Shown: positions 47,201 to 56,924 of the stretch, piece by piece
How the letters are laid out: the number at the start of each line of letters is the position of its first letter
Position numbering within the stretch: position 1 is the stretch's first letter
Source of the DNA: Moraxellaceae bacterium
Lineage (GTDB): Bacteria; Pseudomonadota; Gammaproteobacteria; Pseudomonadales; Moraxellaceae
Direction: 5' to 3'
NCBI GenBank assembly: GCA_004173455.1
Contig: SECL01000008.1
Span: 35,409-99,408 of the forward strand
DNA length: 64,000 nucleotides
Translations under genes and position numbers: made by a program
The notes under the pieces: generated by a model
Seen by the model: the letters and a program-made list of their open reading frames with translations, nothing else
What the model was told of the DNA's origin: nothing
The model's database searches: none

Positions 47201-48784
47201 TTATACAAATTGGCGGAATAACCAGTACAAACAGCCCGACAAGATAATGGAAGCCGGTAGGGTTAATAGCCATGCCGATAAAATCATCTTAATGGTTTTT
47301 ACTTGCAAACCGGCCTTGTTGGCAACCATGGTTCCTGCGACCGCACTAGACACCACTTGCGTGGTACTGACCGGCATACCAAACATATCCGCTACACTAA
47401 TGGTCGTCATGGCTACGGCTTCTGCTGAAGCACCCTGTGCATAGGTTAGATGCTGCTTGCCAATCCGCTCACCCACCGTGCGTACCACCCGCTTCCAGCC
47501 CACCATGGTGCCCATACCCAACGCAATGGCAACCGCCACCTTAACCCAGATCGGAATAAACTGAGTGGCTTTATCCAGTTGCTCACGGTATGCCTTCAGC
47601 ATTTGCTGATCGACATCCTTCATATGCTTCAACCCACCTTCTTTAGAAAGCTGCTTGAGCGCGGTGGCATTGAGATACATGTCATTACGCAGGTTACGGG
47701 TTTCTTCATGCGGCACATTGTTTAAGGAACCAAAGCGCGCTACATCTGAACCCACCTCATGCGCCAGCACGCTAATGGCCTGCAATAGCTCTGGCGTTGA
47801 TCGATGATGCTGCAAATATAATGTCACCACATCGCGGGCATGATCATCCTGCATACTGATATAACGCGTATCTGCCAGCAGGCTTGAAGACTTCTCCGAA
47901 ATTGCAGCAAAAGTTTGCGCTTGGGTTTCATCCATTGTGCGGTTTAAAGAATAAGACAACGGCACAATACCAATCAGGATCAGCATAATCAGACCCATGC
48001 CTTTTTGCCCATCGTTGGAACCATGCGCAAAACTCACACCGGTACAGGTCAAAATCAGCAACACCCGAATCCAGAACGGTGGTGGTGCATCACTTTCCGG
48101 CGGCGTAAATAAATCAGGCTTGTTTTTAAGCACCTTGCGCAAGATCAGCAAGACCACGGCAGCCACAGTAAAACCAATAATCGGCGAAACAATTAATGCC
48201 GTACCGACTTTAGCCACCTGAGTCCAATCCAGACTACTGGTCGCAATATTGGGTGGTGCCAACAACTGATTCATCAAGCCAACACCCACAATCGAACCAA
48301 TCAGGGTATGGGAACTGGATGCAGGAATACCAAAATACCAAGTGCCCATATTCCAGATAATGGCCGCAATCAGCAAAGCAAAAATCATGGCAAAACCGGC
48401 ATTGGTGCCGACGTTAAGAATCAGCTCTACGGGCAGCAAGGCCAAAATACCGTAGGCAACTGCTCCACTCGACAATAAAACACCCAGAAAATTAAAAAAA
48501 CCAGACCAGATCACCGCAGGATGAGGCGGCATGGCATTGGTATAAATGACAGTCGCCACAGCATTGGCGGTATCATGGAAACCATTGACGAACTCAAAGC
48601 CCAGCGCCACCATCAGCGCAAGGCCAAGCATAACAAATGAAATCATGGGAATTTGGTTTTGAGAGGCCAGATCAGCATTGAGCTGAATAGCGACATAAAT
48701 CAAACCACTTAAAACGATAAGCGCAATAAACGGCTTAAATAGCCAATGCGCCGGGGCATGAATTTTTGAATGAGGCATTCGCAA
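47201..48784 (-). CDS. pit: Low-affinity inorganic phosphate transporter, PiT family
   Basis: The 527-residue membrane protein carries the two PiT signatures GFEFVNGFHDTANAVATVIYTNAMPP (residues ~59-85) and GSNDGQKGMGLI, and a large central hydrophilic domain. It imports metal-phosphate using the proton gradient. Its location next to pst puts low- and high-affinity uptake together; its own terminator shows separate transcription. Confidence 0.93.
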   Translation of the reverse strand: MRMPHSKIHAPAHWLFKPFIALIVLSGLIYVAIQLNADLASQNQIPMISFVMLGLALMVALGFEFVNGFHDTANAVATVIYTNAMPPHPAVIWSGFFNFLGVLLSSGAVAYGILALLPVELILNVGTNAGFAMIFALLIAAIIWNMGTWYFGIPASSSHTLIGSIVGVGLMNQLLAPPNIATSSLDWTQVAKVGTALIVSPIIGFTVAAVVLLILRKVLKNKPDLFTPPESDAPPPFWIRVLLILTCTGVSFAHGSNDGQKGMGLIMLILIGIVPLSYSLNRTMDETQAQTFAAISEKSSSLLADTRYISMQDDHARDVVTLYLQHHRSTPELLQAISVLAHEVGSDVARFGSLNNVPHEETRNLRNDMYLNATALKQLSKEGGLKHMKDVDQQMLKAYREQLDKATQFIPIWVKVAVAIALGMGTMVGWKRVVRTVGERIGKQHLTYAQGASAEAVAMTTISVADMFGMPVSTTQVVSSAVAGTMVANKAGLQVKTIKMILSAWLLTLPASIILSGCLYWLFRQFV

Positions 48785-49126
48785 CTTCTGCTTTGGAGTG
48801 AAATCCGCGTAATAATCGTTGATTTGCCATAAAACTGAAATATTTTTCTTTTATATTTTTACACAATTGTTCCTAAACCTTTATTTTTCAACTAAATTAA
48901 TTTTTAATGACAGATAGAAATTTATTAAAATTTTGTCTTAAATTTCAAGCAATTATAAAATTAAACTTTAAGGTAATCTTCTATTATACTCACATTTATT
49001 GTTTCATAAAAAATAACTATTAAGCCTGTATATCATAAAAACTGATATGAGGGGATGACATGAATTAAGTAATATTTACAGCAATGTTAGACTTCTTCCA
49101 TAAGTAGCGCCAACTTGCCTTCAACC
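48785..49126. other. AT-rich intergenic stretch
   Basis: About 340 bp upstream of pit with no supportable gene. It should hold the pit promoter; no specific regulatory site was recognised. Confidence 0.5.
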
Positions 49127-49127
49127 A

Positions 49128-49176
49128 TTTCGACAAGCTCAATGACCGCAGGCAGCGTGGGTTGAGCTTGTCGAAA
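49128..49176. repeat. REP-like inverted repeat
   Basis: TTTCGACAAGCTCAA and its exact complement TTGAGCTTGTCGAAA (15 bp) enclose 19 nt. The core CGACAAGCTCA is a pattern known from dispersed REP-type elements of many bacteria. No transposase gene is nearby. Confidence 0.7.
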
Positions 49177-49319
49177 CCAGACTGATGAAAGAAGGCTATT
49201 GTTATAAAATTTATAAAGCGTCAAATTTACACAAACTAGATTTAGGATAAAAACATCCTTTATGTGCATTTTGCAGCCTATATACCTATTGAAAATGTAA
49301 AAACCAGAATAATTGCAAA

Positions 49320-49609
49320 TTAATTAAATGTCATTATATGATGTTCAATAGCATCATTAACGCTCTCAAACCATTCTTTTCTTTCATTTGGAGGGAAACC
49401 AAATAGTATTTCTACAGTTTGTTTATCAAAATTTATGTACTCTTCATTTGTTGTATGTTCATAGAAGAAATTTCCACATATCACTGTATAGGTGTCATTT
49501 CTTATATTACGAAGCACAATAAATTTGACTATCGTTTTTGGTTCAGACTTATCAACTCTTAAAACTTATCAACTCTTAAAATAGTTTGCAGTTCATATAA
49601 TTCATTCAT
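49320..49609 (-). pseudogene. Small gene disrupted by a 17-bp tandem duplication
   Basis: From ATG 49,609 the frame codes MNELYELQTILRVDK and then stops in the second copy of a 17-bp repeat. Removing one copy gives an open frame of 273 nt (90 residues) that continues SEPKTIVKFIVLRNIRNDTY and ends HHIMTFN. The track reports only the GTG-started 65-residue end. No family recognised. Restart at the GTG might still give a truncated product. Confidence 0.75.
49547..49580. repeat. 17-bp tandem duplication
   Basis: ACTTATCAACTCTTAAA occurs twice head to tail without spacer (49,547-49,563 and 49,564-49,580). As 17 is not a multiple of three, gain or loss switches the reading frame. Confidence 0.9.
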
Positions 49610-49686
49610 TAAAATTGTTTTCCATGATTTTCAAAGATAAATCCATAACATACATATTTTCTTATACTTTTCAACAGATAAAAAAA

Positions 49687-49709
49687 AGGATCAGTTTTGG
49701 GGCTGATCC
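49687..49709 (-). terminator. Terminator of the tRNA-Gly gene
   Basis: On the minus strand GGATCAG-CCCCAAAA-CTGATCC followed by TTTTTTTTATC, 7 nt after the tRNA end. Confidence 0.9.
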
Positions 49710-49715
49710 TAAAAA

Positions 49716-49791
49716 TGGAGCGGGAAAGGAGACTCGAACTCCCGACCCCAACCTTGGCAAGGTTGTGCTCTACCAACTGAGCTATTCCCGC
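49716..49791 (-). tRNA. tRNA-Gly (GCC anticodon)
   Basis: The 76-nt minus-strand sequence GCGGGAATAGCTCAGTTGGT... forms all four arms, with GCC in the anticodon loop (CTTGCCAAG), the T-loop GTTCGAGTC and an encoded TCCA end. Standard tRNA-Gly; ends with a terminator. Confidence 0.97.
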
Positions 49792-49926
49792 ATATTCATC
49801 TACATGTCTTAAGTCAGCTAAGCTGCTTAACGACTTGGTGCTTGGCATTTTATTCAAAAATAAACCGCTGTCAACTTTTTTTGCACAACTGGTTTATTGA
49901 TTGAATAATTTTTCGCCCTGCCCGCT

Positions 49927-51402
49927 TTAATCCGCACGTCGCCACGTGGTTCCAGCCTTGCTATCTTCCAGAATAATACCTTTTTCCAGCAACTCCTGTC
50001 GAATCCGGTCTGCCTCGCTAAAGTCTTTGTTGGCTTTGGCCTGCTTACGTGCCTCAATAGCAGCCAGCACCTCAGTTTCTGACAGACCATCACTGTTTTC
50101 TTCATCGGCACTAGATTTTAAAAAGACCTCTGGCTGTTGTTGCAGCAAGCCCAAGATACCGCCGAGATATTTAAGCACTGCACCTAGTAACCCGGCTTCC
50201 CGATGCTGTTCGGCTAAAATCGTATCGTTTTTAAACTGTTCATGTTTTAGGGCGCGGTTAATTTCACGCACCAGCTCAAACAACACTGCTAAGGCTTCTG
50301 GCGTATTAAAGTCATCCGACATGGCTTGATTAAATCGCTCTGTCCAAGGATGCGCTTGTATTTGTTCTAAATTGGCCTGTGCCATGACTTGCTGGGCAAC
50401 GATGTTATTGTCGACTTCTTTAAGCGCCAGATAAAACCGCGATAATGATTGTCTGGCTTCTTTTAATGCCATATCCGAAAAATTAATCGGGCTACGATAG
50501 TGGCTGGACACAATAAAACAGCGAATCACTTCCGGGGTGAATTTTTGCATGACATCACGAATGGTAAAAAAGTTACCCAGCGACTTGGACATTTTCTCGC
50601 CATCGACATTAACAAAACCGACATGCATCCAATTGTTGGCATAGGTTTCACCGGTTGCAGCTTCACTTTGCGCAATTTCGTTTTCATGGTGCGGAAACAG
50701 CAAATCACCGCCACCACCATGAATATCAAAGGTATTGCCCAGGCAGCAGGTCGACATGGCCGAGCATTCAATATGCCAACCGGGACGGCCATTGCCCCAC
50801 GGAGATTGCCACGCGGGTTCATTGGCTTTGGCCGCTTTCCACAGCACAAAATCAAACGGATTTTTCTTGTCGGTTTCAACATCGACACGTTCACTGGCAC
50901 CCGCCTGCATATCTTCCAGCTTGCGACCAGACAGGCGACCATATGGTGCAAAGCTTTCTACTGCATAGTAGACATCACCGTTGTCAGCATTATAAGCGTG
51001 GCCTTTGTGAATCAGGCTGCCAATCATGCCCTGCATCTGGTCAATGTATTCGGTTGCCCGTGGTGCCTGATCTGGGGCTAAGCAACCCAGACGCGCCGCA
51101 TCTTCATTCATGGCATTAATAAAGCGCGTGGTCAGCTCACCAATGCTTTCATTATTGTCACTCGCCCGCTTGATAATCTTGTCGTCAATATCCGTAATAT
51201 TACGCACATAATTGACCTGCCAGCCTTGTGAGCGCAAAAAGCGCACCACATAGTCAAATGCCACCATGACCCGCGCATGCCCAATATGGCAATAATCGTA
51301 GACTGTCATTCCACAGACATAGAGTCCAATTTGCCCAGAAACCAGAGGTGCAAATTCAACCTTACGGCGTAATTCGGAGTTGTACAGTACAAACGACTTC
51401 AT
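49927..51402 (-). CDS. cysS: Cysteinyl-tRNA synthetase
   Basis: The start ATG 51,402 ([17 protein letters not shown]) is preferred to the GTG four codons before. The class I signatures are [12 protein letters not shown] (residues ~40) and KMSKSLGN (~271); zinc ligands include CGMTVYD and CSAMS with [10 protein letters not shown]. It charges tRNA-Cys. Length 491 is slightly above the E. coli enzyme (461), with an extra Glu/Asp-rich segment near residue 445. No operon with the adjoining tRNA gene is needed. Confidence 0.97.
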   Translation of the reverse strand: MKSFVLYNSELRRKVEFAPLVSGQIGLYVCGMTVYDYCHIGHARVMVAFDYVVRFLRSQGWQVNYVRNITDIDDKIIKRASDNNESIGELTTRFINAMNEDAARLGCLAPDQAPRATEYIDQMQGMIGSLIHKGHAYNADNGDVYYAVESFAPYGRLSGRKLEDMQAGASERVDVETDKKNPFDFVLWKAAKANEPAWQSPWGNGRPGWHIECSAMSTCCLGNTFDIHGGGGDLLFPHHENEIAQSEAATGETYANNWMHVGFVNVDGEKMSKSLGNFFTIRDVMQKFTPEVIRCFIVSSHYRSPINFSDMALKEARQSLSRFYLALKEVDNNIVAQQVMAQANLEQIQAHPWTERFNQAMSDDFNTPEALAVLFELVREINRALKHEQFKNDTILAEQHREAGLLGAVLKYLGGILGLLQQQPEVFLKSSADEENSDGLSETEVLAAIEARKQAKANKDFSEADRIRQELLEKGIILEDSKAGTTWRRAD

Positions 51403-51579
51403 TGATAAACTCACAGTAAATGTTATGGATCGACAATGGAAAACAGCAAATCATACCTGATGGCTTTTTTTTAACAACCATTAAACATAAATATTGCTTT
51501 GTGTTATTTAGTTTGCTTTGTAATAATTGACCCTTATATAAGTGATATTGAAATAAATAGATCAAGCAAAGGTGTATAC

Positions 51580-52575
51580 GTGTCGTCCAGCCAGTCTCAT
51601 TTTGATTCCCAAGATTTTTTAAACAGTGCCCTTGCCACCCTTCAGACTGAGCAACAGGCACTGAGCGTGCTAGCCAGCCATATTGATGCACGTTTTGTCA
51701 AAGCCTGTAATCTGATTTTGGCCTGCACTGGCCGTGTGGTCATTACGGGTATGGGTAAGTCAGGACACATTGGCCGCAAGATTGCTGCAACGCTGGCGTC
51801 TACTGGCACGCCGTCATTTTTTATGCATCCCGGTGAAGCTGGTCATGGTGATCTGGGCATGCTGGTGCCCGGCGATGTGCTGGTGGCCATTTCCAACTCG
51901 GGCAAAAGCGATGAAATCATGATGCTGATGCCGCTGGTCAAGCGCAATGCCATTCCCTTAATCACCATTAGCCGTGATGATCATGGCCCGATGCCCCAAC
52001 TGGCTGAAGTTGCCCTGATTCTGGGCGAGGCCAAAGAAGCTTGCCCACTGGGTCTGGCACCAACGTCCAGTACCACGGCAACACTGGCACTGGGTGATGC
52101 ACTGGCGGTTGCCTTGCTGGAAGCACGCGGCTTTACGGCTGATGATTTTGCCCGTTCGCATCCTGCCGGTGCCCTAGGCAAGCGCCTGTTATTGCATGTA
52201 AGTGATATCATGCATAAAGGCCGCGAATTGCCCAAGATTATGCCAAATACCTCGCTGCATGAAGCGCTACTGGAAATGACCAGTAAACGTCTGGGTCTGG
52301 CAGCAGTGGTTGATGAAAAAAACCATGTGCTGGGTGTGTTTACCGATGGTGACTTACGGCGTACCTTTGAAAAAATGACTTCCATTGAAGGTAATATGTC
52401 GATTGAACAGATCATGACCAAAACACCGTTAACCATTACTGCCGATGTGCGGGCGGTTGAGGCACTGGAACTGATGAACCATAAAAAAATCAATCAGTTT
52501 CTGGTAGTGAATAACGATGAAGAACTGATTGGAGTGATTACCATGCATGACATTATCAGCGCAGGAGTCAACTAA
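51580..52575 (+). CDS. kdsD: D-arabinose 5-phosphate isomerase
   Basis: The GTG at 51,580 with AAAGGTGTATAC before it fits the family's length (331 residues). The SIS domain has GMGKSGHIGRKIAATLASTGTPSFFMHPGEA, and two CBS domains follow (residues ~205-330, VSDIMHKGRELP, IEQIMTKTPLTI). It makes arabinose 5-phosphate for Kdo synthesis. It overlaps kdsC by one base, start of the LPS operon. Confidence 0.95.
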   Translation: MSSSQSHFDSQDFLNSALATLQTEQQALSVLASHIDARFVKACNLILACTGRVVITGMGKSGHIGRKIAATLASTGTPSFFMHPGEAGHGDLGMLVPGDVLVAISNSGKSDEIMMLMPLVKRNAIPLITISRDDHGPMPQLAEVALILGEAKEACPLGLAPTSSTTATLALGDALAVALLEARGFTADDFARSHPAGALGKRLLLHVSDIMHKGRELPKIMPNTSLHEALLEMTSKRLGLAAVVDEKNHVLGVFTDGDLRRTFEKMTSIEGNMSIEQIMTKTPLTITADVRAVEALELMNHKKINQFLVVNNDEELIGVITMHDIISAGVN

Positions 52576-53111
52576 TGGCATCGTTTAGTGTAAGAGAACG
52601 AGCCAGCCATATCAAAGCACTGGTGCTAGATGTTGATGGGATTTTAAGTGACGGATTTTTAAGCTTTACCAATAGCGGTGAAGAGATCAAGTCATTTGAT
52701 ATCCGTGATGGCCTAGGCATGAAGCTGGTACAACGAGCAGGCATCAAGGTGGCGATTATTACCGGTCGTAGCAGTAATATTGTCAATAACCGCATGCAAA
52801 GTCTTGGCGTCGATCTGGTGGTTCAGGGGCGTGAAGACAAAGGTATTGCCCTGCGTGAAGTGTGCCAAACCTTACAGATTGCACCAGAAGATTGTGCCTA
52901 TATGGGCGATGACTGGCCTGATCTTGCGGCTATGCAAATTGCTGGACTAGCCATTACCGTCCCCAATGCGCATGACGAAGTGCGCAAACGTGCCAGCCTC
53001 ATTACACAGGCCTGTGGGGGTCGTGGCGCTGTCCGTGAGTTTTGTGATGTGTTATTGCATGCCAAAGGTGTTTATCACGAGTTGTTGCAAGAATTTTTGT
53101 CGCATCATTAA
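52575..53111 (+). CDS. kdsC: Kdo 8-phosphate phosphatase
   Basis: The 178-residue HAD hydrolase has LVLDVDGILSDG (nucleophile Asp), IITGRSS, and MGDDWPDL with the metal-binding Asp pair. It releases Kdo from Kdo 8-phosphate. It lies between kdsD and lptC, as in E. coli. Confidence 0.96.
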   Translation: MASFSVRERASHIKALVLDVDGILSDGFLSFTNSGEEIKSFDIRDGLGMKLVQRAGIKVAIITGRSSNIVNNRMQSLGVDLVVQGREDKGIALREVCQTLQIAPEDCAYMGDDWPDLAAMQIAGLAITVPNAHDEVRKRASLITQACGGRGAVREFCDVLLHAKGVYHELLQEFLSHH

Positions 53112-53151
53112 CCGGTTAAACCCGTATTTTTGCTAGTGGGGTTTTAAAATT

Positions 53152-53712
53152 ATGGATACGCGACTGCTTTATATGATTGCGCTGGGTATTGCGGTGCTCA
53201 GTGGACTATTCTACTTTTACAGTGGTAAATCTGCGCATCTGAACACCGACAAAAATCAGGATTTGTCTTATAACGCAACCGACATTCATTTGATTAAAAC
53301 TGATGCAACCGGTCAACTGGAAGCCACCACCACGGCCAGCAAGCTGCAACGCTGGGAACAGGACAATCGCTCTGAGTTAGAACGCTTGCAAAGTACTTGG
53401 TATGAACACGGTCAGCCTGCTGCTGTTTTTGGTGCAGACAAGGCTATTGGTTATAATGACAATGAAAAAGTGATTTTAACTGGCAATGTCCATGCCCAAC
53501 GTCTAGCCGAAAATGGACAAACCGCCATTACTTTTACCACAAATCAGTTAATCGGTTATCCAAAACAAAACCGGATTGAAACAGATCAGCCTGTTTTAAT
53601 TCAAACCAATCAAGGACAATTTAGCAGTCAGGGTTTAAATGCTAATCTTGATCAGGGTCAATACAATTTATTCCGTATCCGAGGACAATATGCACCTGCT
53701 TCCGGCTCATAG
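53152..53712 (+). CDS. lptC: LPS export protein LptC
   Basis: The 186-residue protein has one N-terminal membrane anchor (LLYMIALGIAVLSGLFYFYSG) and a periplasmic OstA-like beta domain (ATDIHLIKTDATGQLEATTTASKL, LTGNVHAQRLAENG). It connects LptBFG to LptA in the LPS transport bridge. Confidence 0.92.
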   Translation: MDTRLLYMIALGIAVLSGLFYFYSGKSAHLNTDKNQDLSYNATDIHLIKTDATGQLEATTTASKLQRWEQDNRSELERLQSTWYEHGQPAAVFGADKAIGYNDNEKVILTGNVHAQRLAENGQTAITFTTNQLIGYPKQNRIETDQPVLIQTNQGQFSSQGLNANLDQGQYNLFRIRGQYAPASGS

Positions 53713-54280
53713 TTATCGTTTAGCCAGCGTCAATGTCCCGTTTATGCGGGCGATACAGCGTACCAGTCTGGCTGTGATGTGCAGTGCTGCGAGTTTATTC
53801 ATCACCTCAATGCCAGCACTTGCCTTGCCCAGTGATAGTAGCCAAGCCATTACCCTAGAAGCAGACCGTGCCACTTATAATGAAAAAACCGGTATTACCA
53901 CCTATACCGGCAATGTCGTTATCCAGCAAGGTACCATCAAAATTCAGGCCGATTCACTGGTCGCCAATTTGAACAAAAATCGTCAGATTGAGCAAATTAC
54001 CGCCAAGGGTCGCCCTGCCAAGTTTCAGCAACAAATTAGTAGCGATAAAGGCATTGCCCGTGGTGAAGGTCAAACCATTGTGTATAACGCTGAAACTGGC
54101 ATCATGAGCATGACTGGCAAAGCTTATCTGTTTCAGGATGGTGCCAGCTTTCGCGGCAATACCCTGCGCTACAGTATTAGTGCGGGTGACGTAGAAGCCT
54201 CTGGCGGTAATCAGGGACGCATCCAGATTATTATTCCGCCTTCTGCCACGCAGAATCAAACCAAAGCAAAAAGCAAATAA
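53690..54280 (+). CDS. lptA: LPS transport periplasmic protein LptA
   Basis: Start at ATG 53,690 ([13 protein letters not shown]) after GAGGACAAT, overlapping lptC by 23 nt. A signal-like segment with [20 protein letters not shown] precedes the OstA domain ([45 protein letters not shown]). LptA polymers carry LPS across the periplasm. Alternative internal starts (MRAIQ) would give a more standard signal peptide. Confidence 0.93.
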   Translation: MHLLPAHSYRLASVNVPFMRAIQRTSLAVMCSAASLFITSMPALALPSDSSQAITLEADRATYNEKTGITTYTGNVVIQQGTIKIQADSLVANLNKNRQIEQITAKGRPAKFQQQISSDKGIARGEGQTIVYNAETGIMSMTGKAYLFQDGASFRGNTLRYSISAGDVEASGGNQGRIQIIIPPSATQNQTKAKSK

Positions 54281-54297
54281 GAAAGGATCGCTTTCAA

Positions 54298-55089
54298 ATG
54301 CCTGTGACTGCACCTGCACCGACTTCTCGTGTCGATACTAACGCCAATGCCCCCTCTCCTTCTGCCCAAACGCTGACTATTAAGCACCTTGCCAAAAGCT
54401 ATAACAAAAGGCTGGTAGTAAAAGACGTTTCCTTTAGCCTGCAAAGCGGACAGATTGTTGGTCTTTTAGGGCCGAATGGGGCTGGCAAAACCACCAGTTT
54501 TTACATGCTGGTGGGTTTGGTCAAGATGGACAAAGGTGCAATTTTTCTGGATAAGCAGGATTTGTCAGAACTGGCCATGCATCAGCGTGCACGGCGTGGC
54601 ATTGGCTATTTGCCTCAGGAAGCATCAATTTTCCGCAAGCTCACCATTGCGCAAAATATTATGGCCATTTTGGAAACCCGCAACGACCTGAATAAAACCC
54701 AGCGGCAAGCACGCCTTGAAGAATTACTGGATGAATTTAACATTCAGCATATTCGCAATTCACTGGGTATGAGTGTCTCTGGTGGGGAGCGTCGACGTGC
54801 CGAAATTGCACGTGCTTTGGCTGCTGAGCCTAAGTTTATGCTGCTGGATGAACCCTTTGCTGGTGTAGACCCCATTTCTGTGGGTGACATCAAACATATT
54901 ATTGAACGCTTGAAAGCGCGCGGCATTGGTGTCCTCATTACCGACCATAATGTGCGTGAAACGCTGGCAATTTGCGAAAAGGCATATATTGTTAGTGAAG
55001 GTTCAGTCATTGCTGAAGGTACACCACAAGAAATTCTGGCCAATGAAACCGTTAAACGGGTTTATCTGGGTGAAGATTTCCGCGTTTGA
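54298..55089 (+). CDS. lptB: LPS export ATP-binding protein LptB
   Basis: Walker [11 protein letters not shown], signature [12 protein letters not shown], Walker [13 protein letters not shown], then [10 protein letters not shown], the full LptB pattern. The ~25-residue N-terminal extension ([19 protein letters not shown]) is longer than in E. coli. It drives LPS extraction with LptFG, whose genes are not here. Confidence 0.96.
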   Translation: MPVTAPAPTSRVDTNANAPSPSAQTLTIKHLAKSYNKRLVVKDVSFSLQSGQIVGLLGPNGAGKTTSFYMLVGLVKMDKGAIFLDKQDLSELAMHQRARRGIGYLPQEASIFRKLTIAQNIMAILETRNDLNKTQRQARLEELLDEFNIQHIRNSLGMSVSGGERRRAEIARALAAEPKFMLLDEPFAGVDPISVGDIKHIIERLKARGIGVLITDHNVRETLAICEKAYIVSEGSVIAEGTPQEILANETVKRVYLGEDFRV

Positions 55090-55140
55090 TGGCTAATCTG
55101 AATGATGATTTTTAGTATTTTTTAATAACGGAATAAATCC

Positions 55141-55509
55141 ATGAAAAAGCTGATTTGCCTGCTTCCTGCTGTTTTATTGTCTGCGTGCGCTACCGATGGC
55201 AGCATGAACCCGACTGCCACCACAGCCAACAACATTGGTATGGCGGTATTTCAATCTGCTGTCGATCAAACCTGCCGCACCCAGCTGAATAACCGTACTG
55301 AATACAAAGTGCTGACCAGTGTATTAACTGCTGAGAAAAAACAGGATGTTGAAAACCAGATTTGTGGCTGTGTGAGTACCGAAGCGTCCAAAAATGTAAC
55401 GATGGTTGAGCTGGCTCAGGCCGCTATTGACCCCAATGCACGCGCCACACTGATTACCAATACGGTCAATAATACCCTGTCGACTTGTGTGTCTCGATTT
55501 AAGTTTTAG
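55141..55509 (+). CDS. Small lipoprotein of unknown function
   Basis: 122 residues with a lipoprotein signal peptide ending in LSAC (MKKLICLLPAVLLSACATDG), so probably outer-membrane anchored. The mature part has conserved Cys (TCRTQL, ICGCVS, STCVSRF) that may form disulfides. It follows lptB by ~50 bp and ends in a strong terminator; a connection with LPS transport is only positional. Confidence 0.75.
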   Translation: MKKLICLLPAVLLSACATDGSMNPTATTANNIGMAVFQSAVDQTCRTQLNNRTEYKVLTSVLTAEKKQDVENQICGCVSTEASKNVTMVELAQAAIDPNARATLITNTVNNTLSTCVSRFKF

Positions 55510-55531
55510 ATCATTAACCATCGCCCATAAA

Positions 55532-55559
55532 AAAAGAGCCTTGATACAGGCTCTTTTTT
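55532..55559. terminator. Bidirectional terminator
   Basis: AAAAGAGCC-TTGATACA-GGCTCTTTT between convergent genes, with A- and T-runs on both sides. Confidence 0.85.
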
Positions 55560-55588
55560 ATGAAAAATTATTATTGCGATAACACTAA

Positions 55589-56731
55589 TTAGCGACCCAG
55601 AATCTCACGGGCAACGATTTCTTTCATGATTTCGTTGGTGCCACCGTAAATGCGCTGAATACGGGCATCTACATAGAAACGTGAAATTGGGTATTCAGTC
55701 ATGTAGCCATAGCCACCAAACAATTGCAGCAAGTTATCAGCAACCTTGCACTGCATGTCAGTGGTGTAAGCTTTAGCCGCTGCTGCGGTTGGTACATCCA
55801 GCTCACCAGCCATATATTTTTCAATACACTGATTCACAAATGCTTGTGTTGCCAATGCTTCGATCTTGGCTTGTGCCAGCGTAAAACGGGTATTCTGGAA
55901 TTTGGCAATCGGTTGGCCAAATGCCTGACGCTCATTGACATATTGTACAGTCACATCAATCGCACCCAGAATCGCACCCAGCGCAGTCACAGCAATGCCC
56001 AGACGCTCACGAGGCAGCTCTTGCATCATGTAGGCAAAGCCCTGACCTGCGTTACCCAGCAATTGATCAGCAGGAACTTTGACATTGTCATAGAACAGCT
56101 CAGACGTATCCTGAGAATGCAGGCCAATTTTGTCAAGGTTAGTGCCTTTCTTGAAGCCTTCCAGATGCGTATCTACCAGCAATAGCGATACGCCCTTGGC
56201 ACGCGCAGCCGGATCAGTCTTGGCAGCAATAATCACCAGATCAGCATGTTGGCCATTGGAAATAAAGGTTTTAGAACCATTGAGCACATAATGGTCACCC
56301 TGCAAAATGGCACTACTACGCAGCGATTGTAAGTCAGAACCAGCGCCCGGCTCAGTCATACCAATCGCGCCAACCACTTCACCAGATACCATTTTTGGAA
56401 TCCACTGCTGTTTTTGTGCTTCGTTGGCAATGTGCAAAATGTATGGCGCAGCAATTTCAGAATGCACGGAAATCGCAGTAGACAATGATCCGTAACCCGC
56501 ACGCGCCGCTTCTTCAACCAGCATCAGGGAATAATTGGTTGGTACACCATAGCCGCCGTATTCTTCCGGCATATCAACACACAAAAAGCCATTTTCGCCC
56601 AACTGGTTCCAAACGGAACGCGGCATAATGCCTTCTTTTTCCCATTGCTCATAATGGGGCTTGATGTTTTCAGCCAGAAAGCGGCGAAAATTGTCGCGAA
56701 ACAATTCTAAATCAGCATCATGTGCCAACAT
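55589..56731 (-). CDS. Acyl-CoA dehydrogenase
   Basis: The 380-residue protein shows the family layout: AIGMTEPGAGSDLQSL (FAD/substrate site), VLNGSKTFISNG, and the C-terminal QLFGGYGYMTEYPISRFYVDARIQRIYGGTNEIMKEIVAR with the catalytic-region Glu (YGGTNE). It oxidises acyl-CoA to enoyl-CoA; chain length cannot be told. Transcribed alone, divergent from the trpD2-like gene. Confidence 0.94.
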   Translation of the reverse strand: MLAHDADLELFRDNFRRFLAENIKPHYEQWEKEGIMPRSVWNQLGENGFLCVDMPEEYGGYGVPTNYSLMLVEEAARAGYGSLSTAISVHSEIAAPYILHIANEAQKQQWIPKMVSGEVVGAIGMTEPGAGSDLQSLRSSAILQGDHYVLNGSKTFISNGQHADLVIIAAKTDPAARAKGVSLLLVDTHLEGFKKGTNLDKIGLHSQDTSELFYDNVKVPADQLLGNAGQGFAYMMQELPRERLGIAVTALGAILGAIDVTVQYVNERQAFGQPIAKFQNTRFTLAQAKIEALATQAFVNQCIEKYMAGELDVPTAAAAKAYTTDMQCKVADNLLQLFGGYGYMTEYPISRFYVDARIQRIYGGTNEIMKEIVAREILGR

Positions 56732-56924
56732 ACAAAAATCCTTTCAAAATTGATCTAAAAACAGCGGCAGTAATTATGCCATTATACGGGACAGTTTTTG
56801 CAGTATTAATACTGATTAATACCAAAACAATTGAACACTTTGGTGCACGACCACGACGCTGTTATGGCGCACATTTTGCTATTCTTCTGGCCAGTCTTCG
56901 CTCATTTCATAAAGATACTACATC

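Noticed and set aside
49087-49269. Minus-strand ORF of 60 aa
   Set aside because: Made mostly of the REP-like inverted repeat; not a protein gene.
50500-51081. Plus-strand ORF of 193 aa inside cysS
   Set aside because: Shadow frame of a strongly conserved synthetase gene on the other strand.
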